Under the pieces are notes generated by a model. It was not told where the DNA came from, did no database searches, and was given only the letters and a program-made list of their open reading frames with translations. DNA of 64,000 nucleotides from Cryptomeria japonica (lineage: Eukaryota; Streptophyta; Pinopsida; Cupressales; Cupressaceae): the NCBI RefSeq assembly GCF_030272615.1, contig NC_081407.1:434840730-434904729 (forward strand). Direction: 5' to 3'. Position numbers and translations under genes: made by a program. This document shows positions 1 to 11,535 of the stretch, piece by piece (the stretch's first letter is position 1; each line of letters starts with the position of its first letter).

Positions 1-2754
1 GCACTATTAGCAAAGAGATTTCCAAGAGGCACTGGTAAGTATAAAAGAAAGCTACCTTTGAAGTGTTTCTCTTGTAGTAAAATTGGTCATATTGCTGCTA
101 ACTGCCCTAACACCGATAAGAAATAAAAGTTTAAAAGATTCAAAGGAAAGGGCATGAAACATTGTTATGTTGCAGTAGATGAAGGTGGGACCGATGAGGA
201 GTCGGAAGATGAAGATGACAATGAAGAACTTGTGTTTGTAGCCGTGAAGGAGGAACTGTCATATGAAAAGGCACTAGTATCTCATATGGAGAATAGTGAT
301 GAATGGATTATAGACAATGGCTTCTCACACCACATGACCAGAGACAAAAGTAAGTTCATAACCCTTAATAAATTTCATGGAGGTGTTATTAGATTTGGAA
401 ATAAGTCTCCTTTCATGGTGAAAGGTAAAGGTTCAATCTCTCTAAATGGGAAGAGTAATGTTGATGATGCATTTTGAGTTGACAGTCTAAAGCATAATCT
501 TATAAGTGTTGGTTAGCTCAATGATAAAGGTTATTTGCTTGAGTTTAAAAGTGGAGTTTGCAGAATTCTTGGAGGTAATGGTGAACTGATTGCTACCGGG
601 AAGCAAACTAGAGGTAACTTATTCCATTTGAATAGTAATATTAATAATTGTCTAGTTGCAAGAATGGAAGACAGTTGGTTGTGGCATAAACGATGTTGTC
701 ATGTTAATTTTGATAATTTGGTCAAGATAAGCAAGTCAAGTGTTGTAAGAGGACTACCCCAACTTGTCAAACTGGATAGTGTAATATGCAAAGATTGTCA
801 AATCAGTAAGATGACCTCTATTTATTTCAAGAGCAAGAATTGTATTTCTGAGAATGTTTTAGATTTGGTACATACTGATCTCTGTGGCCCTATGAGAACA
901 AAGAGTTATTACGGTGATAGGTATATCATGATCTTCACTGATGACTATTCTAAAATGATGTGGGTGACATTTTTGAGAGAAAAATCATAAGCATTTAGTA
1001 CATTTAAATTATTTAAAGGTCTGGTTGAGAAGGAAACCGGTAAGAACTTGAAGTGTTTAAGATCAGACCAAGGAGGTGAATTCACATCTGATGAATTTGT
1101 TAAGTATTGTGATGAATGGGGTATAAAGAGACATATGTCTGCTCTGAGGACACCACAATAGAATGACATAGCATAAAGGATGAACAAAACAACAATTGAA
1201 GCTGCAAGAACCATACTATTACAAGGTGATGCATCCAAAATGTTTTGGAGAGAAGCAGTTAGTATTGTTGTATACATTTTAAACTGGGTACTAGTAAAGA
1301 GAGGTAACAATAAGACACCCTATGAGCTATGACTTGGAAAAACCCCTTGTGCAAGTTATTTAAAAATTTTTGGAAGTCAATGTTTTATTAAGAGAGATAA
1401 CTACACTGAGAAATTTGATGCAAAATTTGATGAGGGAAGTTTTCTTGGTTAGTCTTTAAGAGTAAAGCATATAAATGTTACAATAAGAGAACTAAGAAAA
1501 TTATTGAAAGTGCTAATGTAAAAGTTGATGATCTATCTGATAAGTCTGAAGGTACAAGGATATCAAAACCTGAAAAATGATGATAATGAGGAAAAGTTTG
1601 TGATCATTGAACTAGAGGCAAAGAATAATGAAGAACCGACAAATGCAACATTAGATGCTCAACCGGTAAGCGATGACAGTGAGGAAGAAGATGAAGAACC
1701 TGATGCAGAAGATACCAAACCAACATAGACAATACCTAGATATGTCAGATTAAATCATTCACAAGAGAAGATAATTGGTGATAAGAATGTAGGTGTGCAA
1801 ACTAGGAGAAAGATCTGGGAGAACTCATGTTTGATATCTACAATTGAACCCAAGACAGTTAAGGAAGCACTAAAGGATGACAATTGGGTTAATGCAATGA
1901 ATGAAGAATTAGATCGAATTGAGAAGAATCAGACATGGTCACTTGTTCCTAGACCGGAGGATAAGAATGTAATTGGAACAAAATGGGTCTTTAAGAATAA
2001 ATTTGATGAAGAAGGAATTATTGTAAGAAACAAGGCGACGTTAGTCTGCATAGGATATGCTCAAGAAGAAGGTGAGGATTATGGTGAAACATTTGCACCG
2101 GTTGCTAGATTAGAAGGTGTAAGGATGCTGCTGGAATTTGCTGCATATAAGGGATTCAAAGTTTATCAAATGGATGTCAAGTCAACCTTTCTAAATGGGA
2201 TTTTAGAAGAAGGAGTATACATTGAACAACTGGATGGATTTTCCTTGACTGATGATAAGGACATGGTGTGTAAATTGCATAAAGCACTATATGGTATAAA
2301 GCAAGCACCGAGAGTATGGTATGAGAGATTACATGCACATTTGATCAAAATTGGATTCCAACGTACTAGTGAGGACAACAACATTTATTTGTTGACTGAT
2401 GGAGACAAGATGTTGATAGCATAAGTGTTTGTAGATGACATAATTTTTGGTGGAAATGATATGTGTATGGACATTGGTGATATAATGAAAAAAGAATTTG
2501 AAATGTCTTTAATCGGTGAAATAAAGTTCTTTATTGGCTTACAGGTCCAACAACTGGATGGTGGTATTTTTATTTGTCAAACCAAGTATATCAAAGAGGT
2601 GTTGAAGACTTTCCACGTGGAAGACTGCAAACCAGTAGGAACACCGATGGTGATAGGCTGCAAGTTATCAAAGCAAGATGATTCCCCTACTGTTAGTGAA
2701 AAAGAGTACAAATCTATGATTGGCCAGCTACACTATGTTGTTCATAGCAGACCA
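1..2754 (+). pseudogene. Copia element A: gag zinc knuckle, protease, integrase and RT (decayed)
   Basis: This is the plus-strand Gag-Pol of a Ty1/copia retrotransposon, entering from the left edge. Frame 1 opens in a CX2CX4HX4C Gag zinc knuckle (64-105). An aspartic protease follows whose D-S/T-G triad reads Asp-Asn-Gly at 313-321, so it is probably dead. Next come an integrase with its HHCC finger (about 685-810) and catalytic core (870-1180), and an RT with an FVDD box at 2428-2439. In-frame stops lie at 124, 475, 514, 988, 1159, 1174, 1330 and 2422. The stop at 1174 sits where the third acidic residue of the DDE triad is expected, and the one at 2422 is just before FVDD. A frame change near 1450-1560 adds to the damage. 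The reading ends abruptly at 2754, where a solo LTR is inserted, and resumes at 3953. The family call is secure; the finer lineage is not assigned. Confidence 0.93.
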
Positions 2755-3947
2755 TGTTAGACAGTTCAAATAATCGGAGGACAACTGAGAGGGGGGGGGG
2801 GGGGGTGAATCAGTTGTCACCAGATTACTAGAACATTAAGCATTTAAAACTTTATTATCAAAACACATAAGATAAATACCAAAATACATAAGCCAATTAC
2901 CAAAATAGCAGATATACCAATTAAGCACAACCAACAATTAGAGAATAGTTACCATCCACATGACATCAAGATTTGTACGTGGAAAACTTGGTAAAGGAAA
3001 AAACCACGATGAGAAGCCTACCCATAGTCAAATAATACATCTACAGTAAGTATGTGATTATAAATTGAGGGGCCTACACTTGGAGGAAGACCAACATTCT
3101 AGAGCACACTGCTCATTACAAAAGGAGTCTCACTGACTACATAAGAATCCAGACTACAATCCGAAAGGAAGAATGAACTGCAATAATAACATCTCCTATG
3201 CTTGAGTATAGTTCTGGTTAAGCTCAATACCAGAGGTATTAAACCTCTTGCATAAACCCAACTCGATCACCTATGATCGAGCAAATCCTCTGCATGAATG
3301 ATTATTACATTATTCGCTTGCATACCATGATCTACAATGAGATCATACACATATATATACAAACCCTCGACCTTAAACAATTAGGTTGGCCACCCAGACA
3401 ATAAAACCTATTACATAATTATAAAACATATCATCCTGAGGCCAAACAAATATCATCCAACCCATAAGTCATCCCAGAAACACATCAAAAAGTCCTAACA
3501 ATATGTTACATTAAGTCGGTCCATAACCTATATAGCACATAATAGGTTCGGTGCTAAATGCAACACCATCGATCAATTGGAACACGAACATGATAATCAT
3601 CAGCATCCTAAATGCCTACTAGAAGCCACACCAACACCACTTATGCATAATATCAAAAGATCTTCAACAAAGCTCTGCTGGTGAAACTAGCATATAAGAT
3701 AGCATCCGATCACCAAATCAATACCAATTGACTGAACATATATCTAAGTAGCATGAATAGAAGATCTAAGCCAATTCCATAAGCTAAAACATACCGGCGT
3801 ATAGTAGATCAACTTGATCCATCCAACCAGAAACCAATCATCCTACCGGGACCAATCAGATATCGGTAAACAACCAAAGCAGCTAGTGTTGACATCAATG
3901 ACAAAACATCAATGCAACACATAATCAATTCCTCAGAATTGCCAACA
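2755..3947 (-). mobile_element. Solo LTR of the C-type copia family, with TSD GACCA
   Basis: This 1193-bp insert begins TGTTAGACAG and ends TTGCCAACA, the TG...CA ends of an LTR. It is flanked by GACCA at 2750-2754 and 3948-3952. Removing the insert and one GACCA makes the copia A RT reading frame continuous, which is strong evidence for the exact boundaries. It resembles the LTRs at 38404-39633 and 31220-33713 over its length, including a G tract (15 G, 2791-2805) next to TGAATCAG. Its sense strand is minus, judged by those relatives. No internal sequence or second LTR is present, so it is a solo LTR, normally produced by recombination between the two LTRs of a full element. Confidence 0.95.
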
Positions 3948-3952
3948 GACCA

Positions 3953-4576
3953 GACATTGCTCATGCTGTTGGATTAGTGAATAGATTTCAAAAAGAGCCT
4001 AAGGAGAGTCACATGGTGGCTACTAAGAGAATTTTTCGATATCTCAAAGGCACAATAGATTATGCTTTATGGTATCTCTATAAAGGAGATTTTACTTTGG
4101 ATGTCTTTACTGATGTTGATTGGGCAGGTAATGCGGATGATCGGAAAAATAGAATCTATGGAGCTTTTCTACTTGGTGGAAGATTAGTGGCATGGACGAG
4201 CAAGAAACAAACTTGTGTTTCTCAATCTACAGCTGAAGCAGGGTATGTAGCTGCATCCATGAATTTCATGCAAACAATATGGATGAGACATGTGCTAGAA
4301 GAATTCAAGATAGATATGTCTGAACCGATGACCATCTATGGTGATAATACAAGTGCAATAAATATTTCTAAGAATCCTGTACTTCATTCTAGAACCAAGC
4401 ACATTGAATTGAAGTATCATTTCCTAAGGGAAAGAGTTCAAGAAAAAGAGGTGAAGATAGAATATGTGAAGAGTAAAGATCAGTTAGCTGACATCTTTTC
4501 CAAGCCCTTACCGAAGGATACCTTTGAGTTTCTTAGAGGTAAACTAGGGGTTAGACCCCTACACCAGAAAAACTAG
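3953..4576 (+). pseudogene. Copia element A: end of RT and RNase H
   Basis: This is the continuation of the copia A polyprotein after the solo LTR. It is open from 3953 to the stop at 4576. It covers the end of the RT connection and the whole copia RNase H, which removes RNA from the RNA-DNA hybrid during reverse transcription. Visible landmarks are the FTDVDWAGN segment near 4108-4135 (first acidic residue), the STAE motif near 4230, the YGDNTSAI segment near 4336-4360, and the C-terminal KHIELKYHFLRE and LADIFSKPLP motifs that end most plant copia polyproteins. This stretch has no stops and is the best-preserved part of element A. It cannot be expressed as part of the polyprotein because of the upstream breaks. 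Confidence 0.93.
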
Positions 4577-4949
4577 AATGATGGAGATCCATCAATCCTG
4601 TGGATTTCATGTTTATATTTCACTAAGGATTGATGAAGGTGTAGGCTACTCCTTTGGGGGAGCAAGTCTGATGTAAAGTTCTGATTTAATGCTCTGTTAT
4701 AATTTTTCTGATTTGAGTAGCAGAGATGATGGAAGAGGCAACAACTGAATTGAAGACAAGTGATGCATTTACACCTTTGGCATTGCTATCAAAGGGGGAG
4801 AAGAATAGAAATCAGATATGGAAGATATGGGAGAAGAAAAGAAAATCTGATATGGGAGAAGTTGAAGATCAGATTAAGAAAAACATTGGTTAAGGGGAGA
4901 TGACAAAAGGAGGAAAGTCGACAGATGAGGTGATACCGACAAGCAAGTC
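4577..4949 (+). other. Copia A 3' non-coding region with polypurine-tract candidates
   Basis: Purine-rich sequence lies between the RNase H stop and the 3' LTR. Two candidates for the plus-strand primer are TTTGGGGGAGCAAG near 4653 and TCAAAGGGGGAGAAG near 4788. The second matches the core AAAGGGGGA found beside the LTRs of elements C and E. If it is the functional tract, about 150 bp of extra purine-rich sequence separates it from the LTR suggested by homology. No gene is seen. Confidence 0.55.
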
Positions 4950-6532
4950 TATTTGTGATGAAGAGATTGAGATTCTATGATTAGATGAATTGATCAGTTA
5001 TTTGTGTTGTCATTGATGGCAACTGATGCCAAATGATGATTACTGATGTTCCTGATGTTTTGTTTTGTCATCTAAGTGATTTGCTTTACCGATAAAGCGC
5101 TGAAGTCTATGAAATAGGACTTTAACCGATAAAGAAAAGATGTTTTGATTGAATCGGTCGATTGGTGATGATTAGTGATTTGCGGTTTGGATGGTGAGCT
5201 TGCATCATGGAAAGGAGTATTTGACCGGAAATAGAACTTGTGATGATTACCGAAAGGCGTGTTTCAAATTTCTGATGAAGTTTTGCTAAGGTTTTAGTAG
5301 GGTTTAAGACTGGTGAAGAAATCATCAAACCAGTAATGATTTCTGTTATGATGGTGATCGACGATGAGTCTACATGAAGGTGGTAACATGAAACAACCCA
5401 CATGAAAATATTTAATTACTATTTTGGTGCGATTCAGGGAAGAATTTCTTGGGAATTAGCGAAACACTTAGTAGAGTGTTTTATGGTTTTGACTTTGGTA
5501 CAGATCGGATTTTTGTGATGGGCTACGATTAACCAACAATTGATATTGCATTGTAATTTGTTGTAATGATCTTTATATCGATTTGATAAGATCTCTTATG
5601 ATTTGAATTGTAAATTCATGATGTAATTAGGGTTTAGTGGCCGACCTAGTTGAGATGGCTATTTAGGATGACACAGTTGATGTTTTTTGTGTGGGTTTCC
5701 TTAGAGAATGTGTTGAGCTGTCCAAGTGAAGTGTGAGATCTTCCTGAGAGTTGCAGAGTGTTGTGTATAAATGGATTTGATCAAGCACGCAGAGAAGTGC
5801 AAGTAACATATCACTTATTCACTATTGTTCCCTAACAGTTGCAGTAGGTTGAATCCCTTAACCGGGTAGGTCCTAACAGGCCTTAAATATTTAAGTCCCC
5901 TAACAAGGCAGATCTCAAAAGAGTGTTACATCCTCTCTCGAGGTTGATTCTAACAAAACATCAAACTCCTAACCAGGCTGCTAGGCAAATCCCTTAACCG
6001 GGTGACTCCTAACAGGTCATATTATAAGCTCCTAACAGGGCGTACTTCAAAAGAGTACAAATATTTGTGGGTGCCAACTCCCACCATGGTTTTTCCCTAT
6101 TTGGGTTTCCACATAAAAATCTTATGGTGTTCATGTGTGAAATGTTTTCATGTGATGTTATTGTTTATGTTTCATTTCATGCATTATTTCGGAGACACTG
6201 GTTATGATATTTTATCAGAGATTTATCAAGGGTTACCGGTACTGATAAGAGTTGATAGAGAAAAGTGACTGATCTGATAAGCTAAGTTGGTAAATGATCA
6301 AATCTACATGATTGCTTAAGTGGTGAAAGAATTGATTGTTGTGGCAAATGATTTGATTAATGTATTAAGAAAATCTGATAAAGAGGTTGTTAGATTTGAT
6401 TAATGAAGTTGAGATATTTGCTGAATGGTTTTAGATCTGATATAAGTTTGATTTTGGGTTTAAAGTTTTAATTGGTCTTAATACTAATTCAGCCCCCCTC
6501 TCAGTATTAACTGGATCCTCATAGGATTAACA
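4950..6532 (+). repeat. 3' LTR of copia element A (start approximate)
   Basis: The right end is clear: CCCCCCTCTCAGTATT and then a terminal ...GGATTAACA ending at 6532. This matches the end pattern of the other copia LTRs here. The left end is uncertain (about 4950-5005). It is placed by similarity of GAATTGATCAGTTATTTGTG to the start of C-family LTRs. No target duplication can be tested because the 5' half of the element is outside the window. Short ORFs inside are not supported as genes. Confidence 0.6.
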
Positions 6533-6812
6533 ATGACCCCTTAGGAGTATATGATGTCCTAAGAGGTCATATTGTGTCCTAAGGGGTCATATGGTGTTCT
6601 AACACATATGTGGCCGCTTAGGACCCCACATGACCTCAACAACACCATATGGCCCCTTAGCACACTATATGACCCCTTAGGAGAATATGATGTCCTAAGG
6701 TGTCATATGGTATCCTAAGGGGTCATATGGTGTTCTAACATATGTGTTGCCCCATTAGGACCCCACAAGACCCCTAATGACACCATATGACCCCTTAGCA
6801 CACAATATGACC
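6533..6812. repeat. Tandem dimer of a ~137-bp palindromic unit
   Basis: Two copies of a unit starting ATGACCCCTTAGGAG occupy 6533-6668 and 6669-6806, and a third copy breaks off after ATGACC. Each unit contains the same words in both orientations (CCTAAGGGGTCATATG and CATATG(G/A)CCCCTTAG), so each can fold on itself. It begins directly at the end of the copia A LTR. No coding potential is seen. Confidence 0.85.
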
Positions 6813-6814
6813 AC

Positions 6815-7712
<898 letters not shown>

Positions 7713-8333
7713 ATGATGGGAAAGAACAATCAAGGAACATCCGAACAACGAGAGGCTGGAAATGAAAGACGAAGGCAATGCATGAAGAGATTATGTGAAC
7801 TAAGAACAATGGGACAAGAAGGTATGTCATCTACAGCATCTCAATTAGATCTACCAAATGAACTTAATGCAATTGAAGAAGAAATCACAATCAATAATCA
7901 AACAAACGATGAACATGCACCAACACCATTTAATTTACTAAATGAACCTAATGCAATTGAAGAAGAGACCATGATCGATAATCAATCAAATGATGCACAT
8001 ACACCAACTCAATTTAATTTACCAAATGAACCTAATGCAATTGAAGAACATACCACAATGAATAATCAATCAAATGATGAACATACACCAACTTATTGTG
8101 ATGTGATGAATTTACCTAATGCACATAATGCACCAATCTCAACACCTCCTAGAATTATTCGTAGTAAACCAAAGTATCTAATTGGCATAAATGAGAATAT
8201 TTTGAAGCCAATGCCCAATAAATTACATGAACGAACTTGTAGAAATTTTTTTAAAAGAATATGGCACCAGTATTTTGAAAGCTTAAATCAAACTACAAGA
8301 TGCCAATTAATTGTTGAAATGATTAGAAATTAG
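7713..8333 (+). CDS. 206-aa ORF with three internal repeats, probable N-terminal part of the next gene
   Basis: I do not recognise the family. The frame starts with MMGKNNQGTSEQREAGNERR and then carries three degenerate copies of a ~35-residue unit with the core LPNEPNAIEE...NNQSNDEHTPT (about residues 45-150). A basic stretch follows and a C-terminal HERTCRNFFKRIW segment. A splice-acceptor-like CTATTTAG lies 18 bp upstream, so the true 5' end may be an earlier exon. After the stop at 8331 coding-like sequence goes on in another frame. This fits one larger decayed gene whose repeats are a low-complexity acidic linker. The repeats are Asn/Glu-rich, with no signal peptide or membrane segment. 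Confidence 0.5.
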   Translation: MMGKNNQGTSEQREAGNERRRQCMKRLCELRTMGQEGMSSTASQLDLPNELNAIEEEITINNQTNDEHAPTPFNLLNEPNAIEEETMIDNQSNDAHTPTQFNLPNEPNAIEEHTTMNNQSNDEHTPTYCDVMNLPNAHNAPISTPPRIIRSKPKYLIGINENILKPMPNKLHERTCRNFFKRIWHQYFESLNQTTRCQLIVEMIRN

Positions 8334-8338
8334 AAATT

Positions 8339-11036
8339 TAGAGAGACAATGAAATTTTTAGCTTAAGATCATCTGAAAATAATAGTGAAATATTTATTGT
8401 GAGAAATCTATTTGACGCATATCAAGCAATTGGTACAAAATCATGTACTAAAGATTCTAAGGTTACTCGACGTGTTATTACATCAACCATAAGGAGCAAT
8501 AAAATAAAAAAAAGATCGTTTAATAAGCAAAAAAGGTAAGTCATTATACATAAGTAGAACAACATTACGTAAAACATTAGAGAGGCGGGAGAAAATAGAG
8601 GATCTTAACAATAATTCTCTTTGGGCGTTCTCGGGTAGACTACCACGCAAAGACAAGGTTGTTGTTGATGCACTAAAACATTAATTGAAATATTTTGGCA
8701 TGACAATGCAAGGGATTCACCCAACCAAAAAGATGTTAGATGATGAATTGGATCTAGAATGAGCCACATGCCAGACACTATTTGGATATGACTCAAACAA
8801 AATTAGATGAAATATTCCTTCAAAAGTTTCCTCAAATAAGAAGTAGTTAGAGATTTTTTTTTTTGTATTAAGTATCATAGAATCACAAAGCTCATTTTTT
8901 GCTCATTCGAGCATCCACATTACAAACTTATTACAAATACTAGCTCCTTTCGAGCACCAAACTAGAAACAACAATTGGAAGACCAAGGGTCACAACTTAG
9001 AAATCCACTTTTAAACAACAATGGAAGACCAAGAGTCACAACAGAATTCTACACAAAGGTTTCCCTCATGGGAGTTGAACATGGGTCTCCACATTGAGAA
9101 TTCAATGCTCTAACCAACTAAGCTCAACCCCTTGGACAGTTAGAGATTTTTTGAAATGGAAAAACCTTTTTTATGTTAAGATTAATTATGTACGCATCAC
9201 ATGTTGTTGTAGGATGCATATTGAATTTTCCATCCACTATGATATTTATCGTCGTATATGTTGTACTTTGCACACTAGCGATGTTTCATAGGAATGCAGT
9301 ATACAAGCACTTCCTAAGTCACCAAGAGAATTTATTTGAAATGTTCTATGTAAAAGAGATGATGGCTGCATTTATTATAAGATAATGTGTTTGAAAGGTT
9401 CTTGTGCTACATGTGGTGGTTTGCAACATTTACCAAGATGTGTACATTTGGAGAGCACTCATGAAATTGGTAAGAAACTAATTTCTTTTGGAAAATACAA
9501 AACATTTACATATGGGGTTAAAGAAGGAAAAGAATTGAAGAGATGCGAGTTAGTGAAAAATGATATATGTATAACTGAATTTATAAAAATATTTGAAGAG
9601 ACTAGTTTATGAGTACATAATACATACACATAGAGCTTTGTGGTTAGATGAGCAACTCAAGTTATGTAAGGACACATTTCCTCTTGGTACCATTGTATCT
9701 ATCATTGATTTTGTTGAGAAGTATACACTACAACATCAAAATGAATTGCAATCTATGTATTACCATTGTATACAAGTTACTAATTTTGTACACATAGCAT
9801 TCATGCATGCAGATGATAGCACAAAAGAGGATATAAAGGTTTTAAGAGAGTATCACTTCTACATAAGTGATGATTGTACTCATTCGTCAAATTTTGTGCA
9901 AGGATGCTTTAAAATTTTCTATGATAATTTAAGGGAAAGAAACATAAGATACAATCGACACATAATATGGTTAGATAATTGCACCTCACAATTGAAGAAT
10001 ACAAAGATGTTCTATTGGTTGACTAGGATGCATGTGACAAGCGGTGTACAACATTTTTAGAATTTCACTGAGGCTAGACATGGAAAGGGAGATCACGATG
10101 GCACAAGAGCATGCGTAAAAATAGCCCTAGCTAGAGAAGAATTGAAGTACAAAGGTGGTGCTGAGTTGATAGATGCAACAACAATTGTGCGATGGTTTAA
10201 CTCTACGATGGGACCAGGTAATGCAGGTACGCCTATGGTTCATAGATATTTTTGGTTGATTGGTGAATCTAACATTGAAAACTATCAAGATTGTTGTACA
10301 GTTGTAGGATCGAGTGACATGCACTCATTTAGAAGTTCAAATGCAAGTTCACTAGTAATTTATATTAGACAGATTGCATGTTTTTGCTGTTCATGTATGA
10401 TTTTTTTGTAGGATTAATGCGAATCACAAGAGTGGGTTGACAAATGGTCTTGTAGGCCATTGGTTCCCATTGATACATATCAAGTTCCCAAAACACTACA
10501 ATTGAACCAGATGGAAGCATCATTGGATTTCGACCATGTATTAGACCTAGTGGTACCAGGTGGATTTTTTGGTTTATTTTTTTGCATGAATTGTTTTGGC
10601 TCATTTTGTTACACCTAACATTATTTTTGGTATTATCATTCTATAAAATCCAGGTCATGTGTATGCAATTTTTGCAAAAGAGAATATTGAAGAAGGAACA
10701 TATCGCTTTTTGTATCGTTGTATTGAGCCTAAAAGAAAATTGAAAACCACAATTATTAATGAAGATGGTATTGAGTACCCAATAGGGTCTGTTGTCGTGA
10801 TAGGGACATGACTTAGAAGATACCCTATCAAGAATTATGATGTCTGGTTTTTCAAGGACTTTGAAACATAGACATATTCTTCATTTCTCCCACCTTGTTG
10901 TTACACCAAATATTCAATTGATTAAGTATCGTGGTAGACCTCATAACAAGAATTTATGGAAAATTCATGAATGTGACCACGAGGCAATACTTGACACAAT
11001 AAGGGTGAGGGCCGATCCAACATGCTCACTTGATTG
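8339..11036 (+). pseudogene. Transposase-like pseudogene, superfamily not identified
   Basis: Fragments in successive frames read in one order. They are KVTRRVITSTIRSN (8455); KSLYISRTTLRKTLERRE (8538); DNARDSPNQKDV (about 8700); RDFLKWKNLFYVKINYVR then a Cys-rich CCCRMH (from about 9140); MCLKGSCATCGG (9385); FVEKYTLQHQNELQS (about 9715); FYISDDCTHSSNFVQG (about 9860); IWLDNCTSQLKNTKMF (about 9965); and ARHGKGDHDGTRACVK (about 10073). The ISDD, D-N-C-x-S-Q-x-K and HGKG-x-HDG order resembles uncharacterised RNase H-like transposase proteins I recall from many eukaryotes; that comparison is from memory. GT-AG introns are inferred at 10355-10411 and 10560-10653, and a C-terminal ECDHEAILDTIRVRADP block ends at 11036. 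It has stops, several frameshifts and a SINE at 8860-9137. It is not functional. Confidence 0.6.
8860..9137 (-). mobile_element. tRNA-derived SINE with 15-bp target duplications
   Basis: A 278-bp insert is flanked by identical 15-bp repeats AGTTAGAGATTTTTT (8845-8859 and 9138-9152). On the minus strand it starts near 9137 with a tRNA-like head. That head has an A-box-like TTAGTTGGTTAGAGC and a B-box-like GTTCAACTCC about 33 nt further on, the internal RNA polymerase III promoter layout. The body ends in TTAATACAAAAA at the left, joining the T-rich target. Head, tail and duplications together identify a tRNA-type SINE copied by a LINE reverse transcriptase. It sits inside the transposase-like reading frame, and the sequence on both sides continues that frame (VRDF at the junction). 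SINE family not named. Confidence 0.88.
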
Positions 11037-11125
11037 ATTTTGGGTCATGTACAAGTTTTCAATTTGTTGGAGCATTACAATGATTCTACGATTCAGGGTA
11101 GAATGATTTTGAGAATTTTGTATAT

Positions 11126-11400
11126 ATCATTGGTGAATTGTTCTATATTTGTTTTTTGCATATATAAATTCCGATAAGCTAATTTGTGCATATCTAGAGG
11201 CAAAATTTGTATATCTAAACATCCATGACCTGATTTGTGCATATTTAAATGCCAAATTTTGTATATTTAAGGGCCCATAAGTTGAGTTGTGCATATTTAA
11301 ATGCCAAATTATATATAAACAACCATGAGGTGATTTGTAAATAATTTTTTTGTACATTTAAATAGCCACGAGTTGATTTATCCATATTTAGTGTCAATTT
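11126..11400. repeat. Degenerate ~54-bp tandem repeat
   Basis: About four diverged copies of an AT-rich unit containing TTTGTGCATATTTAAATGCC and TTTGTATATTTAA, with core copies beginning near 11182, 11232 and 11285. It follows directly after the transposase-like gene. No coding potential. Confidence 0.75.
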
Positions 11401-11535
11401 TTTGTATAAGTAATTTTTGTACTGTTTGATTATAAATGCATAAATGGAATTTTGTGATGCATTTTGTATTTATGATTATACTTGTAATTTTGTATGACTA
11501 TTTATGAGTACATGACCTAATTTTGTTTTCACAGT

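Noticed and set aside
9060-9135. A possible functional tRNA gene on the minus strand
   Set aside because: The A- and B-box words are there, but the sequence does not form a convincing full cloverleaf with a paired acceptor stem. With a 15-bp TSD and an A-rich tail it is a SINE head.
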